The notes under the pieces: model-generated | Databases searched by the model: none | What the model was told of the DNA's origin: nothing | What the model saw: the letters and a program-made list of their open reading frames with translations, nothing else | Shown: piece by piece, positions 24,862 to 33,701 of the stretch | Layout of the letters: every line of letters begins with the position of its first letter | How positions within the stretch are numbered: the stretch's first letter is position 1 | NCBI RefSeq assembly: GCF_024494565.1 | Contig: NZ_JANHDN010000006.1 | Location: forward strand, 62,001 to 126,000 | DNA from: Halorubrum rutilum | GTDB lineage: Archaea; Halobacteriota; Halobacteria; Halobacteriales; Haloferacaceae | DNA length: 64,000 nucleotides | Direction of reading: 5' to 3' | Position numbers and translations under genes: made by a program

Positions 24862-24880
24862 GTGTAGAATCTACACATAC
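24862..24880. promoter_or_regulatory. Operator-like palindrome before the RHH/PIN pair
   Basis: ATGTGTAGA, one central A, TCTACACAT: perfect 9-bp arms starting 9 nt before the antitoxin ATG. This is typical of RHH autoregulation. Confidence 0.6.
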
Positions 24881-24940
24881 TTAGTTTCCTCGCTGTTCAA
24901 GCGACCGGATCGAGTGTGGCTGATGATCTCTCTAGATATG

Positions 24941-24954
24941 ATATTCTAGAATAT
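24941..24954. repeat. 14-bp perfect palindrome in AT-rich intergenic DNA
   Basis: ATATTCTAGAATAT, inside an AT-rich tract between the RHH gene and the decayed TnpB element. It could be a second operator or a former insertion-sequence end. Confidence 0.35.
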
Positions 24955-25017
24955 GATTATTCAGAATATTTTTGTCTGCCCACTAATTCAGCGCCATGAC
25001 AGACTTCTTGACTTCCT

Positions 25018-25037
25018 CCTCGCCCTGAAGGGCGAGG
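25018..25037 (-). repeat. Terminal hairpin of the decayed TnpB element
   Basis: CCTCGCCCT, GA, AGGGCGAGG: a perfect 9-bp stem just beyond the 3' end of the TnpB remnant on the minus strand. It marks its right end. Confidence 0.55.
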
Positions 25038-25058
25038 ATTCCTCCGGTGGGATGTTGG

Positions 25059-25857
25059 CTATGCCGTACCCACGGTGGCAACTTTCCCGTCGCCGGTACT
25101 CTGGTTTGTGCGCTCCTCGTTGGGACTTTCCCTTTCAGGGGAGTGTGGTATCTCCGACCAGTTTTGGTCGTCCCACTTGAGACGCACGGGCCGAGCCATC
25201 GACCCGACTTCGAGTTCGCAAGTCTGCTGTTCGAGGAATGTCCGAGACGCACACAGATCGGCGTGCGCTTCGTGGCCGCATGGACACCGGAACACGTCGC
25301 CGTCGCGATCGGTCTCCTCTTGCTCGCCACACATCGGGCACGTTCGGGTTGTGTCGGCTTCTGACTCTACCTCAATACTGATGCCGTATTCCTCGGCCGT
25401 GTACGAGAGGCGCTCGATGAACGTCCGGAACGCCCAGAACTGGTGCGTCTTTGCGTTCACTTCAGCACACCAGTGCGTCGAGAGGACATCCGTAAGATCT
25501 CCCACGTACACCGTCTCGACACCGTCGGCGTAGAGCCGTTCCATTAGGTCCCGGGCTAGTGCCTCCTGTGCGTGATCGCGCCGTCGTGTCCGTTTCAGAT
25601 ACAACCGCCGAATTCGGTTGCTACTGTATCGTCCCTCACGGAGCTTCGACTGTAATCGGGCAATTTCGTTGGTCGTCTCGCGGAAGCGATCGAACAGGTC
25701 CCGACCTTTGTAGAGGTACTGCTGGCCAGTCGTTGTGGTACAGGCGATGAGATTGTTTGCGCCCACGTCCAGTGCGGCTTCTTCCGAAGCCAGTGGTGAA
25801 TCCTGTTGTGAATCAGGTACGGTAACAGGTTGAAAGGCCCTGAACGTGTCGTCTATC
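25059..25857 (-). pseudogene. tnpB: 5'-truncated TnpB
   Basis: C-terminal two thirds of a TnpB. The RuvC start [10 protein letters not shown], the acid-containing [11 protein letters not shown], a zinc finger (CPMCG...CPCGH) and the final D in HADLCASRT are present. The N-terminal domain is missing because the IS200/IS605 element at 25858 cuts it. The frame upstream of the RuvC core ([17 protein letters not shown]) is intact up to the junction. Confidence 0.75.
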
Positions 25858-25875
25858 TTTTTTCAAGGCGAGAAT

Positions 25876-25893
25876 CCCGCCGTTCACGGCGGG
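25876..25893 (+). repeat. Left-end hairpin of the IS200/IS605 element
   Basis: CCCGCCG, TTCA, CGGCGGG: the type of subterminal stem recognised by Y1 transposases. Confidence 0.65.
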
Positions 25894-25998
25894 CGTGAAG
25901 CCGACAACTGCCTCACGTTCTACCGTCGGTTGCAGACCGAATACCACATGACTGCGAACCTTTATTGGAATTGGGTGTATAAAAATTGACACGGCCAA

Positions 25999-26391
25999 AT
26001 GAGGTACAACCTCGAAAAAGGGTCGCACACGGTCTACGCGCTCCAATATCACTTTGTGACCGTCACAAAGTACCGCGCGGACATCCTCACCGACGAGATA
26101 GCCGAACGCATCGGTGAGATTGCCAGCGACATCTCCGAGGACTTTGGCGTGAGTATCCAGAACGTCAACGGCGGTTCCGACCACGTTCATATCCTGTTCA
26201 CGGCGAAGCCAACGACCGACCTCACCAAGTTCATCAACTCGCTCAAGGGCGTCACGTCCCGCAAAATCCGTGACGAAAACCCCGAGGTTCGGCAGGCGCT
26301 CGACAAGGCGTTCTGGCAACCAGGGTACTTCCTCGCCACCACCGGCCAAGTGAGCATCGACGTACTCATGAACTACGTGGAGGAACAGTAG
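25999..26391 (+). CDS. tnpA: Y1 transposase TnpA (IS200/IS605)
   Basis: 130-residue HUH single-strand transposase. It has an N-terminal ALQYHFVTVTKYR strand, the HUH motif in DHVHILF and the catalytic tyrosine in the C-terminal helix (MNYVEEQ). Full length for the family. It ends 2 nt before the TnpB start. It could mobilise the other TnpB-only elements in the window if their ends are compatible. Confidence 0.92.
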   Translation: MRYNLEKGSHTVYALQYHFVTVTKYRADILTDEIAERIGEIASDISEDFGVSIQNVNGGSDHVHILFTAKPTTDLTKFINSLKGVTSRKIRDENPEVRQALDKAFWQPGYFLATTGQVSIDVLMNYVEEQ

Positions 26392-26393
26392 CG

Positions 26394-27653
26394 ATGTCCA
26401 CGACCGTCACGAAGACGTTGCAGGCGACGTTCGCGCCACCCACCGCGCACAAGCAGTCGAAACTCAACGACCTGCTCGAAACCTACCGTGACGGTCTGCA
26501 AGAGGCGTTCGACTCCGGGGCAAGTACCATGTCGGCGGTGAGCGACATCGTGACGCCCTACGACCTGCCGTATCAGGCGAAGGCTGCCCTCTGCAACTAC
26601 GTCCCGAAACTCCACAAGACGTACAACGCCAAGGAGTTGGACGACAGCCACCCGATACGGCTCACGAATCAGGCTGCAAAGTTCGACCACTCCGACGAAC
26701 GCGACTACGAGTTCACGTGGTGGGTTCCCCGTCCCGGCCGGGGAACGAACTTCTGGATACCGCTCCGTATCAACCCCGAACAGGAAGACCTCTGGCACGA
26801 CCTCGTATCGGAGGACGCGAAGGCGGGCGAGATACGGCTTCAACAGCATCGGAAGAACTGGGTACTGCACGTCACCGTCGAGTACCCGGTCGAAGAACCA
26901 GCGACGGACGGTGACGCCACACACATCGGCTTAGACATCGGAGAAACCGCCCTCATCACGGGCTGTGCCCTCAAGGATGGTTCTCCGACTGACCCGTTCG
27001 TGTGTAGCGGAAGCAGAGCGAAGCATCTCCGTAAAGAGATGTACACCACCCTGAAACGACTCCAAGAGCGTGACGCATCCGAATGGCGTACCGACGAACG
27101 GTTCGACCACTACCAGAACGCGCTCACCGACATCGTGGAGAAGGCGTCTCGGGAAGCCGTCGAGTACGCCCAAAAGTTCGAGAACCCGGTGTTGGTGATG
27201 GAGGATTTGACGTACATCCGCGAACGACTCGACTGCGGGAAGTACATGAACCGCCGGCTTCACTCGTGGGCGTTTGCCCGACTGCAAGGGCGAATCGAGG
27301 ACAAGGCGACGGAAGCAGGTATCCCGGTCGAGTACGTGAATCCGGCGTACACCTCGCAGACATGCCACTTGTGCCACCGTATCGGTCGTCGGGACTCTCA
27401 AGCCGAGTTCCGGTGTCCGCACGACGACTGCCACGTTTCGACGTTTCAGGCCGACATCAACGCTTCCGCGAATATCGCACGACGGGTTGACCCGTGGGGA
27501 GAGAGCGTCCCGCTTGACAAGGCGGAACGCGATGACTCGCCTCGGGATGGGAGCGGTAGTGACACCGCCACGACTCACCGTGAGAAGAGCGTACCAGCGC
27601 AGATGACGCTCACGGCGTTCCAAGAGCCGAAACCCTCTACCAGCGACGACTGA
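26394..27653 (+). CDS. tnpB: TnpB RNA-guided nuclease (IS200/IS605)
   Basis: 419-residue TnpB. RuvC residues lie in GLDIGETALITG, LVMEDLTYIRE and FQADINASANIA. The zinc finger is CHLCHRIG...CPHDDC. The acidic, Ser/Thr-rich C-terminal tail is common in haloarchaeal members. It is co-transcribed with tnpA. Confidence 0.9.
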   Translation: MSTTVTKTLQATFAPPTAHKQSKLNDLLETYRDGLQEAFDSGASTMSAVSDIVTPYDLPYQAKAALCNYVPKLHKTYNAKELDDSHPIRLTNQAAKFDHSDERDYEFTWWVPRPGRGTNFWIPLRINPEQEDLWHDLVSEDAKAGEIRLQQHRKNWVLHVTVEYPVEEPATDGDATHIGLDIGETALITGCALKDGSPTDPFVCSGSRAKHLRKEMYTTLKRLQERDASEWRTDERFDHYQNALTDIVEKASREAVEYAQKFENPVLVMEDLTYIRERLDCGKYMNRRLHSWAFARLQGRIEDKATEAGIPVEYVNPAYTSQTCHLCHRIGRRDSQAEFRCPHDDCHVSTFQADINASANIARRVDPWGESVPLDKAERDDSPRDGSGSDTATTHREKSVPAQMTLTAFQEPKPSTSDD

Positions 27654-27678
27654 CTGGTATTCCCCATGCGTGGGAAGC

Positions 27679-27698
27679 CTCGCCGTTTACGGCGAGGA
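27679..27698 (+). repeat. Right-end hairpin of the IS200/IS605 element
   Basis: CCTCGCCG, TTTA, CGGCGAGG: a perfect 8-bp stem, 26 nt after the tnpB stop. It is probably also the end of the guide RNA scaffold. Confidence 0.65.
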
Positions 27699-27747
27699 GG
27701 ATGTCACTAGGAAACAGTGTGACAACTCTGGTGGTGAACCGGCCAAA

Positions 27748-28776
27748 TTACGAAACCGGCGACGCAGCTGCTGAATCAACGAGTGAGTACTCGCGATCTC
27801 GACTCGTGCCTTCTGCTTCGAGGAGGTTGTACTGTGCCATTTTCGAAAGGTAGGTCCGGACGGTGCGCTTCGTCCGCGGATCGTCGACCGCCTCAGTATA
27901 GTGGTCGTGGATCTCGCTGGGTCCAAGCGGGCCGTGGTCGCGAACAATATCGTAGACGACCCGCTGGTGTGGCGTGAGCGAGTCGAGACTCTTCTGCTTG
28001 ATTTGGGCCCGAGCATCTTCAGCAGCGTCTAGAAGGATGTCGTTAGTGACCTCCTCGTGATTTTCGCGGTCAGCCGTGCTGGCTGCGCTGCGAAGCATCC
28101 CGATCGCGAGACGGGCATCACCAGCAGCGGCATCCGCGATCTGATACAACTGGTCGTCGGCGATGACACCGTTCTCAAGCCCCCACTTTGCTCGCGCACT
28201 CAGAATGTCGTAGAGTTGCTCGTTGTGGTACTTGTCCATCCGCACGTGCTCGCTGGAGCGCAGCCGACTCACGAGGCGATCGTCGACGCGGCTAAACAGC
28301 TCTTCTTCTTTGTTCGCGATACAGATCACCGCGAACTGCTCCATACTGTGGAGGTCGTAGATGACGCTTGGATCTTCGAGCTGGTCGACCTCGTCGAGGA
28401 TGACGACGGTTCGCGGGCCGTCGTACTGTTGGAGCCGGTCGATAAGCTCGTCGTGGGGTGTCGACTGGCGATGGATGTCTATCGTTGCCCCGATGTCGTC
28501 GAGGATCTGGTACAGCGTTCGGAAGCGGCTGTAGTTTCGCCAGCAATTCACGTAGGTGGCCTCGACGTCGAGCACTTCCTCGCGGAGCCGCTCGGTAACG
28601 AACTTCGAGACACAGGTTTTACCGACACCGCTCGGGCCGGTGACGATAGCTGTGTCGGCTGGCTCGCCGTTCGTGATCGGTTCGAGAACGCTTGAGAGGT
28701 GGTTGACTTCGGCGTCGCGATGCTCGACTTCTCGAGGGACGAACCCGGCGCGGAGGACGCGAGCATCGCGGATCAT
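27748..28776 (-). CDS. orc1: Orc1/Cdc6 replication initiator (copy 2)
   Basis: 342-residue Orc1/Cdc6-type AAA+ protein, shorter than copies 1 and 3. Walker A TGPSGVGKT is at about 45-53 and Walker B VVILDEVDQL at about 122. A sensor ICIANKEE follows, and the C-terminal winged helix starts at LTPHQRVVYDIVRDHGPLGPSEI. A TATA-like box lies about 30 nt upstream. The promoter region has TTCCGGAA palindromes like those before polB. Two decayed relatives of this copy lie at 20155-20400 and 29457-29575. No array of classical origin boxes is visible next to it. Confidence 0.9.
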   Translation of the reverse strand: MIRDARVLRAGFVPREVEHRDAEVNHLSSVLEPITNGEPADTAIVTGPSGVGKTCVSKFVTERLREEVLDVEATYVNCWRNYSRFRTLYQILDDIGATIDIHRQSTPHDELIDRLQQYDGPRTVVILDEVDQLEDPSVIYDLHSMEQFAVICIANKEEELFSRVDDRLVSRLRSSEHVRMDKYHNEQLYDILSARAKWGLENGVIADDQLYQIADAAAGDARLAIGMLRSAASTADRENHEEVTNDILLDAAEDARAQIKQKSLDSLTPHQRVVYDIVRDHGPLGPSEIHDHYTEAVDDPRTKRTVRTYLSKMAQYNLLEAEGTSRDREYSLVDSAAASPVS

Positions 28777-28804
28777 TTGGGTCTGCCAGAGTAATTTCCG
28801 GTCT

Positions 28805-28814
28805 GGTTATAAAA
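28805..28814 (-). promoter_or_regulatory. TATA-like box of orc1 copy 2
   Basis: On the minus strand TTTTATAACC, about 29-38 nt before the ATG at 28776. It is compatible with a leaderless or short-leader transcript. Confidence 0.45.
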
Positions 28815-28829
28815 ACTTCACCGGGTCAG

Positions 28830-28920
28830 TTCCGGAAAGCTCCTCGTCGCCGTTGCATTGGTTCGTCTATCGTGTCGCTGTCCCCTGATTCTGATTGTGG
28901 AAACGCCCTGTTTCCGGAAA
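28830..28920. promoter_or_regulatory. TTCCGGAA palindromes upstream of orc1 copy 2
   Basis: TTCCGGAA at 28830-28837 and a perfect 10-bp TTTCCGGAAA at 28911-28920. A half-match TTTCCGG lies near 28795. The same element occurs before polB and the recA-like operon. Confidence 0.5.
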
Positions 28921-29054
28921 CGTTCAGAAATCTAATCGACGGTGCGGAGCTCGCTCTCTACTGACCACAGGAGCTCGAGCTGGATGGACTTCATGGAGAG
29001 CACTCGCTGATGTACGCATCGCGATCGCTAGGTCGTAGATACAGACAGACAACT

Positions 29055-29348
29055 CTAGCTCTGATTGCCCCCGTCAAATACGGCGGCAAAGTCTTCGAGA
29101 AGCTCCTGTGGTGACCTCCCATCATCACGAGCCGGAAGTGGTGCCTCCCAGCATTTGATCTGGAGGGTGTGCGCATTCGATACCGGCTCCGACTCAGTTA
29201 CCACATTGAAAATACCGGTGTGATAGATAGCAAGTAGTCGATGGTCATGAACACCGACATAATCGATACCAGCCTGATCCAGGACTGCCGGTATGTCAGT
29301 GGACTCAGATAGCGAGACAGAGGCGCTTGGAGACGCCGAGTCGCTCAT
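29055..29348 (-). CDS. 97-aa hypothetical protein downstream of palindrome E
   Basis: The start at 29348 (MSDSASPSASVSLSESTDIP) gives a 97-residue acidic protein with a possible small alpha/beta domain (VLDQAGIDYVGVHDHRLLAIYHTGIFNVV). An upstream in-frame ATG at 29399 is less likely. No family recognised. It is the nearest gene to palindrome E (63 nt upstream) and may belong to the same regulon as polB and the RecA-like gene. Confidence 0.55.
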   Translation of the reverse strand: MSDSASPSASVSLSESTDIPAVLDQAGIDYVGVHDHRLLAIYHTGIFNVVTESEPVSNAHTLQIKCWEAPLPARDDGRSPQELLEDFAAVFDGGNQS

Positions 29349-29410
29349 ACCTTGGCTTGGTCCATCGCGCGGATAAAGACCCGTCTCGGGAAAGGTCATA
29401 CTCTCGATGA

Positions 29411-29452
29411 TTAACCAACAGAAAGCAACAGCAGCAGGACTTTGTTGGTTAA
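29411..29452. promoter_or_regulatory. 42-bp interrupted palindrome, site E
   Basis: Arms TTAACCAACA (29411-29420) and TGTTGGTTAA (29443-29452) with a 22-nt spacer, between the 97-aa gene and an orc1 fragment. Confidence 0.75.
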
Positions 29453-29456
29453 GTTA

Positions 29457-29575
29457 TCCGCGCCGCCAGGCCCGGTGACGATGGCGATGTTGGCGGGTTC
29501 ACCGTTTGTGATAGACTTGAGGACGCTGGAGGACGGTTGATTTCAGCATCGCGGTGCTTGAGGCACCTGTCGAAC
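29457..29575 (-). pseudogene. orc1: orc1/cdc6 N-terminal fragment
   Basis: The minus strand encodes KHRDAEIN, then after a frameshift SVLKSITNGEPANIAIVTGPGGA. It is clearly related to EHRDAEVNHLSSVLEPITNGEPADTAIVTGPSGVGKT of copy 2. It ends at the start of Walker A, 4 nt from palindrome E. Confidence 0.75.
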
Positions 29576-29659
29576 ACCCCTTGTTGCCGCTGTACATCGG
29601 CGTGAACTGGCTTTCTTGTGCGAGCGCTGATGCCGATTGTCGGAAAGTGTGTTCGACTG

Positions 29660-30160
29660 TTACTCGGTATGCTCTAGCTCGGCGTCTTCACCGTCGACAT
29701 CAATGATTTCGATATCGAACGTCAGCGTCTCCCCGGCGAGCGGCGGGTTGAAATCTGCTCGGATGACAACCTCGTCGACGTGGATGACTTCGCCTTGGCT
29801 GCCGTCTTGGGCCTCAAGGTAGGCTCCCTCCTCAGGAAGCTGTCCACCGAGCATCTCTCGGAGCTCTTCTGTTTTAAACTCCTCAATATTCTCCTCGCTG
29901 GGCTGCCCATACGCCTTCTCAGGCGGAATGGTCAGTGTCTCTGTCTCACCGGTTTCCAACCCGACTAGCCCCTCCTCCATCCCCTCGATCACTTGTCCCC
30001 CGCCAACTTCGACCGTCAACGGCGTATACTCGCGGTCGGGCTGGGCCTCGGCAAGCCCCGCTTCTTCGGCAGTTGACTCCTTGGAGGTGTCGAACACGGT
30101 CCCATCGTCTAGTTTGCCAGTGTACTCAATCGTCACCGAATCGCCAGTAGTTATCGACAT
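29660..30160 (-). CDS. FKBP-type peptidyl-prolyl isomerase (SlyD-like)
   Basis: 166-residue FKBP with a domain inserted in the flap, as in SlyD and archaeal long-type FKBPs. The segments TGDSVTIEYTGKLDDGTVFDTS, GGGQVIEGMEEGLVGLETGE and the closing NPPLAGETLTFDIEI belong to the isomerase core. About residues 80-130 form the chaperone-like insert. It should assist protein folding in the cytoplasm. The ATG at 30160 gives the normal N-terminus. Single gene, next to msrA on the same strand. Confidence 0.9.
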   Translation of the reverse strand: MSITTGDSVTIEYTGKLDDGTVFDTSKESTAEEAGLAEAQPDREYTPLTVEVGGGQVIEGMEEGLVGLETGETETLTIPPEKAYGQPSEENIEEFKTEELREMLGGQLPEEGAYLEAQDGSQGEVIHVDEVVIRADFNPPLAGETLTFDIEIIDVDGEDAELEHTE

Positions 30161-30241
30161 ACCTACACAAGAAGTGCCAGACGGAAAGGCTGTGGCATCT
30201 GGAGATCTCAGCGATTCCACGTAAATCGATCCTCAGCGGGT

Positions 30242-30853
30242 TCACCCAGACGCCAGAGACTCTCTGACTACAGCTACATCGTGTCCAGCAGCGTATCCGT
30301 TCAGCTTGGCCGCGATCGGCGACTCACGTACCGCTTGGTCGTCGTATCCTGCTTCATTGAACGTGGCCATGAGCGATGAGACGGACCGGAGTTTGTACTT
30401 TTGATGATAGTCTTCAGCAAGGTAAAATTGCGAGAGCTGTTCGATGCGTGTGCTGATACCATCGGCTGTAAAGCCCTGTGCCGAAAGGAACTCGTTGAGA
30501 GTCGATTGCTGGGCCGCTGTCGCAGTCAGGATGACGTTTTGGTACTGCGTTTTGCTGGTCTGGTGGTGTGGGTTGTGCGACTCGAAGGCTAGGTTCAACA
30601 GCTTCCGGTAGGTGATGGTGTCGGGATCGAACTCGACCTGGAATACCTCGGTATGGTTTCCTAACGAGTGATACGTCGGGTCGCGTGTTGTGCCGCCGGC
30701 GTAGCCCACGCGGGTGCGGACCACGCCGTCAATTGCGCCGAACTGCGCATCTGGGCCCCAAAAGCAGCCAAGTCCAAAGGTTGCTGTCTCAGTCTCGTCG
30801 CTATCTCTCGCACGGCGGTCGTACTCCTTGATTTGGGTTTCTGTGAGGTCCAT
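30242..30853 (-). CDS. msrA: Peptide methionine-S-sulfoxide reductase MsrA
   Basis: 203-residue MsrA. The catalytic GCFWG motif is near residue 29. The substrate-binding residues follow in VGYAGGTTRDPTYHSLGNHTE and FYLAEDYHQKY. It reduces methionine-S-sulfoxide in proteins. The ATG at 30853 matches the family length; upstream residues are Arg-rich and not conserved. Confidence 0.92.
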   Translation of the reverse strand: MDLTETQIKEYDRRARDSDETETATFGLGCFWGPDAQFGAIDGVVRTRVGYAGGTTRDPTYHSLGNHTEVFQVEFDPDTITYRKLLNLAFESHNPHHQTSKTQYQNVILTATAAQQSTLNEFLSAQGFTADGISTRIEQLSQFYLAEDYHQKYKLRSVSSLMATFNEAGYDDQAVRESPIAAKLNGYAAGHDVAVVRESLASG

Positions 30854-31105
30854 GGGGGTCACTCGTCTGTAGAGTCGTTTCAGAGCGGGTCGTGGATCGG
30901 GCCGCATCCACTCTCGATCAGGGGTTCTGGACGTATATGTTGAATGTTATCGTATCTTGTAGGTAGCGGTTAGATACGCTGATTCCATGCGAAGGCGAAC
31001 GCTTCTACCCAATTTCCGGCGGAACTTGGATTGACACGACTCGTCCACCACCCGTCGAATCCGTCATCAAGCATGTTGGGGAATACAACAGGATCTAGCC
31101 GAGCG

Positions 31106-33010
31106 TCAGTCGTCGGCAGCAGCAGCCTCTGCCTGCCCCTGCCAGAGGTTCGCATACGTTCCCTCGCCCGCAACCAGTTCTTCGTGACCTCCCTGTTCGA
31201 CGATCTCGCCCTGATCCATTACAACAATCTCGTCTGCGTTCTGAATCGTCGACAGTCGGTGGGCAATGATGAACGCGGTCCGCTCCTCGACCAAGCGCTC
31301 AAGACTTTCTTGAATCAGTTCCTCAGTCTCCGTATCGACATCTGATGTGGCCTCATCAAAAACGATGATCTCGGGGTCATTGAGTAATGCCCGGGCGATG
31401 GCGAGACGTTGACGCTGGCCGCCCGAGAGTTTGATACCTCGCTCGCCGACTTGCGTGTCGTATCCATTCGGAAGATCTTCGATGAACTCGTCAGCCGCGG
31501 CGGCCTCAGCCGCCCGCTCAACCCGATCGCGGGCGCTTGTGTCAGGCCCGTCTGCCCACTCGGCCTCGAGTGTCTCGCGGTCGCCGTACGCGATATTCTC
31601 CGCGACAGTCCCCGAGAACAGATACGGATTCTGCTCGACAATGGCGATGGCGTCCCGTAACGACTGCAGATCATACTCCCGGACATCAGTGCCGTCAACC
31701 CGGACGGCCCCGTCATCGACATCGTGGAACCGGGGAATGAGCTTCAGGAGTGTTGACTTCCCGGCCCCGGTCGCCCCGGCAAGCCCGATCGTTGTCCCTG
31801 CCGGCACATCAAGCGAGACATCATGTAGGACCGGCTCGCGGTCCCCGTAGGCGAACGTAACATCTTCGAACGTGACGTCCCCGTCAATCGACTCAGGGGT
31901 GTGCGGCGAGTCGGGGCTCGTAATCGTCGGTTCGCGGTCGAGCAACCCGAACACGCGCTCAGCACTCGATTTCGCAAGCTGGTACTTATTTGCTGACTTC
32001 CCGACTCGGCGCATCGGTGAGTACAGCCGCCGTAACAGGAGGAAAAAGAGCGCGAACCCACCAAGGGTCAGCACCCCTGCCTCGCCGGGCACGCCGGTGA
32101 TGATATCAGTGCCACCGATGTAGAGAACAAGGACAAACACGACGCCGGTTAACAGCCGCAGGGTCGCAAAGAATCCACGTCGGATTCGCAGCGCCGCGAC
32201 CTTTTCGTCGTGGTACGCCTCGCTCTGCGCAGCGACCCGGCTCTCCTCAAACCTGTACCGGTCGAACGCTTTAATCACCGCAGCGCCACCAAGGTTGTTC
32301 TCAAGCCGCGTGTTCAGTCGAGCGACGGTCTCGCGAATTGACTTATATCGAGGCTCAATCCAGGTGAGAAACTGGCTACTAGCCAGTCCAATGACCGGGA
32401 CCGGTGCGAGCGCGATGAGTGCCAGCTTCGGTGAGTATGTCCACAGGATGATGGCAATCCCGCCGACCGTTGCGACCACGCGGATGAGTTGCCGGAACTC
32501 CGTGTTCAGGAACTGCTCAAGCCGATTAATATCGCTGTTGAGGATCGACATCATCCCGCCGGTCTGATGATCGGCGAAGAAATCCATCGAGAGCCGCTGG
32601 AGATGGTCGTACGTGTCGTTTCGCAGGTCCCGCTGAACCTTCTGGGCGGTCGCTTGCAGCAGATACCGAGAGATAAACCGAGCGACCGACCGGACCAGAT
32701 ACGCGAGCACCGCGATGAGCACGAGCTGTTCGAGCACCACGAGGCGAGCCGCTTCGCCGGTGATCTCACCCGGCGGCAGCAAGCCCACATCGGTCAACAG
32801 TCCCGCGTCGGCCGAGCCGCGGATCGCTCGATCGATGGCGGCCGCGACGACAATTGGTGGGACCAGTCGGGCAAATCGCGTGAGAAACGCCGCAAGCACG
32901 CCGAGCGTGAGGGTCGGCCAGTAGCGCTTGGCGTAGCCGAGCAAACTCACCATCGGATGGCCGTCAACGTTCTCTCGGACGTGTTCAAACCCGCCGTGGT
33001 CGTCTGTCAC
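31106..33010 (-). CDS. ABC exporter, fused membrane and ATPase domains (copy 2)
   Basis: 634-residue near-duplicate of the protein at 7567-9471. It has the same GATGAGKST, LSGGQRQR and IIVFDEATSD motifs, with only scattered substitutions (for example HDVSLDVPAG against HDISLDVPAG). The GTG start aligns with copy 1. Similarity continues about 60 nt upstream, then ends. A longer in-frame extension to 33067 exists only in this copy. The two copies lie about 23.5 kb apart in the same orientation and could recombine. Confidence 0.9.
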   Translation of the reverse strand: MTDDHGGFEHVRENVDGHPMVSLLGYAKRYWPTLTLGVLAAFLTRFARLVPPIVVAAAIDRAIRGSADAGLLTDVGLLPPGEITGEAARLVVLEQLVLIAVLAYLVRSVARFISRYLLQATAQKVQRDLRNDTYDHLQRLSMDFFADHQTGGMMSILNSDINRLEQFLNTEFRQLIRVVATVGGIAIILWTYSPKLALIALAPVPVIGLASSQFLTWIEPRYKSIRETVARLNTRLENNLGGAAVIKAFDRYRFEESRVAAQSEAYHDEKVAALRIRRGFFATLRLLTGVVFVLVLYIGGTDIITGVPGEAGVLTLGGFALFFLLLRRLYSPMRRVGKSANKYQLAKSSAERVFGLLDREPTITSPDSPHTPESIDGDVTFEDVTFAYGDREPVLHDVSLDVPAGTTIGLAGATGAGKSTLLKLIPRFHDVDDGAVRVDGTDVREYDLQSLRDAIAIVEQNPYLFSGTVAENIAYGDRETLEAEWADGPDTSARDRVERAAEAAAADEFIEDLPNGYDTQVGERGIKLSGGQRQRLAIARALLNDPEIIVFDEATSDVDTETEELIQESLERLVEERTAFIIAHRLSTIQNADEIVVMDQGEIVEQGGHEELVAGEGTYANLWQGQAEAAAADD

Positions 33011-33701
33011 TGGATTCGATAGCGTACTCGCGCACAAGTATTCGATGACATCGCTCTGTGGAAGCACTCACCTACACACGGTCGCGTCGGCAACTGTGAA
33101 CGGGCCGTTTCCTCAGTATATTGAGAGGATGGACTGTAGTGCTGTCTTTCCTGTACCGAACCCCCTCGGGCAATTTTGAGTGGGGTCAATCTCTCAAATT
33201 CGCGGGAATAGGTGTTTCTTTTGATGTGATCCGGGAGCGCGTGGCCATCCAGCGAGTCATTCTTGACACAGGGCTATTCGTGGCTCTCTTCAGTACTCCT
33301 CGAATTTGCCTCGCTTACCCCCCGGTCGAGCAATTCTAGTGAACTAGTGGTGGAGTAGTAGCTCGTCGGGGTATTTTCTACTGCCTCAAATCGGCCCGAC
33401 GAGGATCTTCTGCAATTTGAGTCCGTTATTTCGCCTTGCATATCGCAGATTTCGTCCAAAGAAAGAGGCGATATACAATGTGCGAAGGCCGCCGGCTCTC
33501 TCCGGCCGAGGGGCCATCTCTGGGATCCTGACTTTCAGAATGTATCAGTTTGAGAGTACAATCTCGTCTCCTGAGCCACCGGGGTGATCGTCGTCCCACC
33601 GACCAGCCTGGGGTATCCGGTTTGCCTCGTTGAGAGTCCTGTCTGTGAGTCCGTCCCATGGGCCCCCGATGTTGATGACGGCGGCGCGCATCCTGTCGGA
33701 T
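33011..33701. other. Gene-poor stretch with an inverted repeat
   Basis: No convincing gene. The only structure I see is an inverted repeat CTCGTCGGG (33363-33371) and CCCGACGAG (33396-33404) with a 24-nt spacer, possibly a terminator or a remnant of mobile DNA. Confidence 0.35.

Larger units (their letters stand above)
25858..27708 (+). mobile_element. IS200/IS605 element with tnpA and tnpB
   Basis: A complete-looking element of about 1.85 kb. It has a left-end hairpin at 25876-25893, Y1 transposase, TnpB and a right-end hairpin at 27679-27698. It is inserted in an older TnpB element and borders the 3' end of orc1 copy 2. The exact cleavage positions are estimated. Confidence 0.8.

Noticed and set aside
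26373..27623. Two minus frames opposite the IS200/IS605 tnpB
   Set aside because: Val/Arg/Leu-rich shadows of tnpB with no family features.
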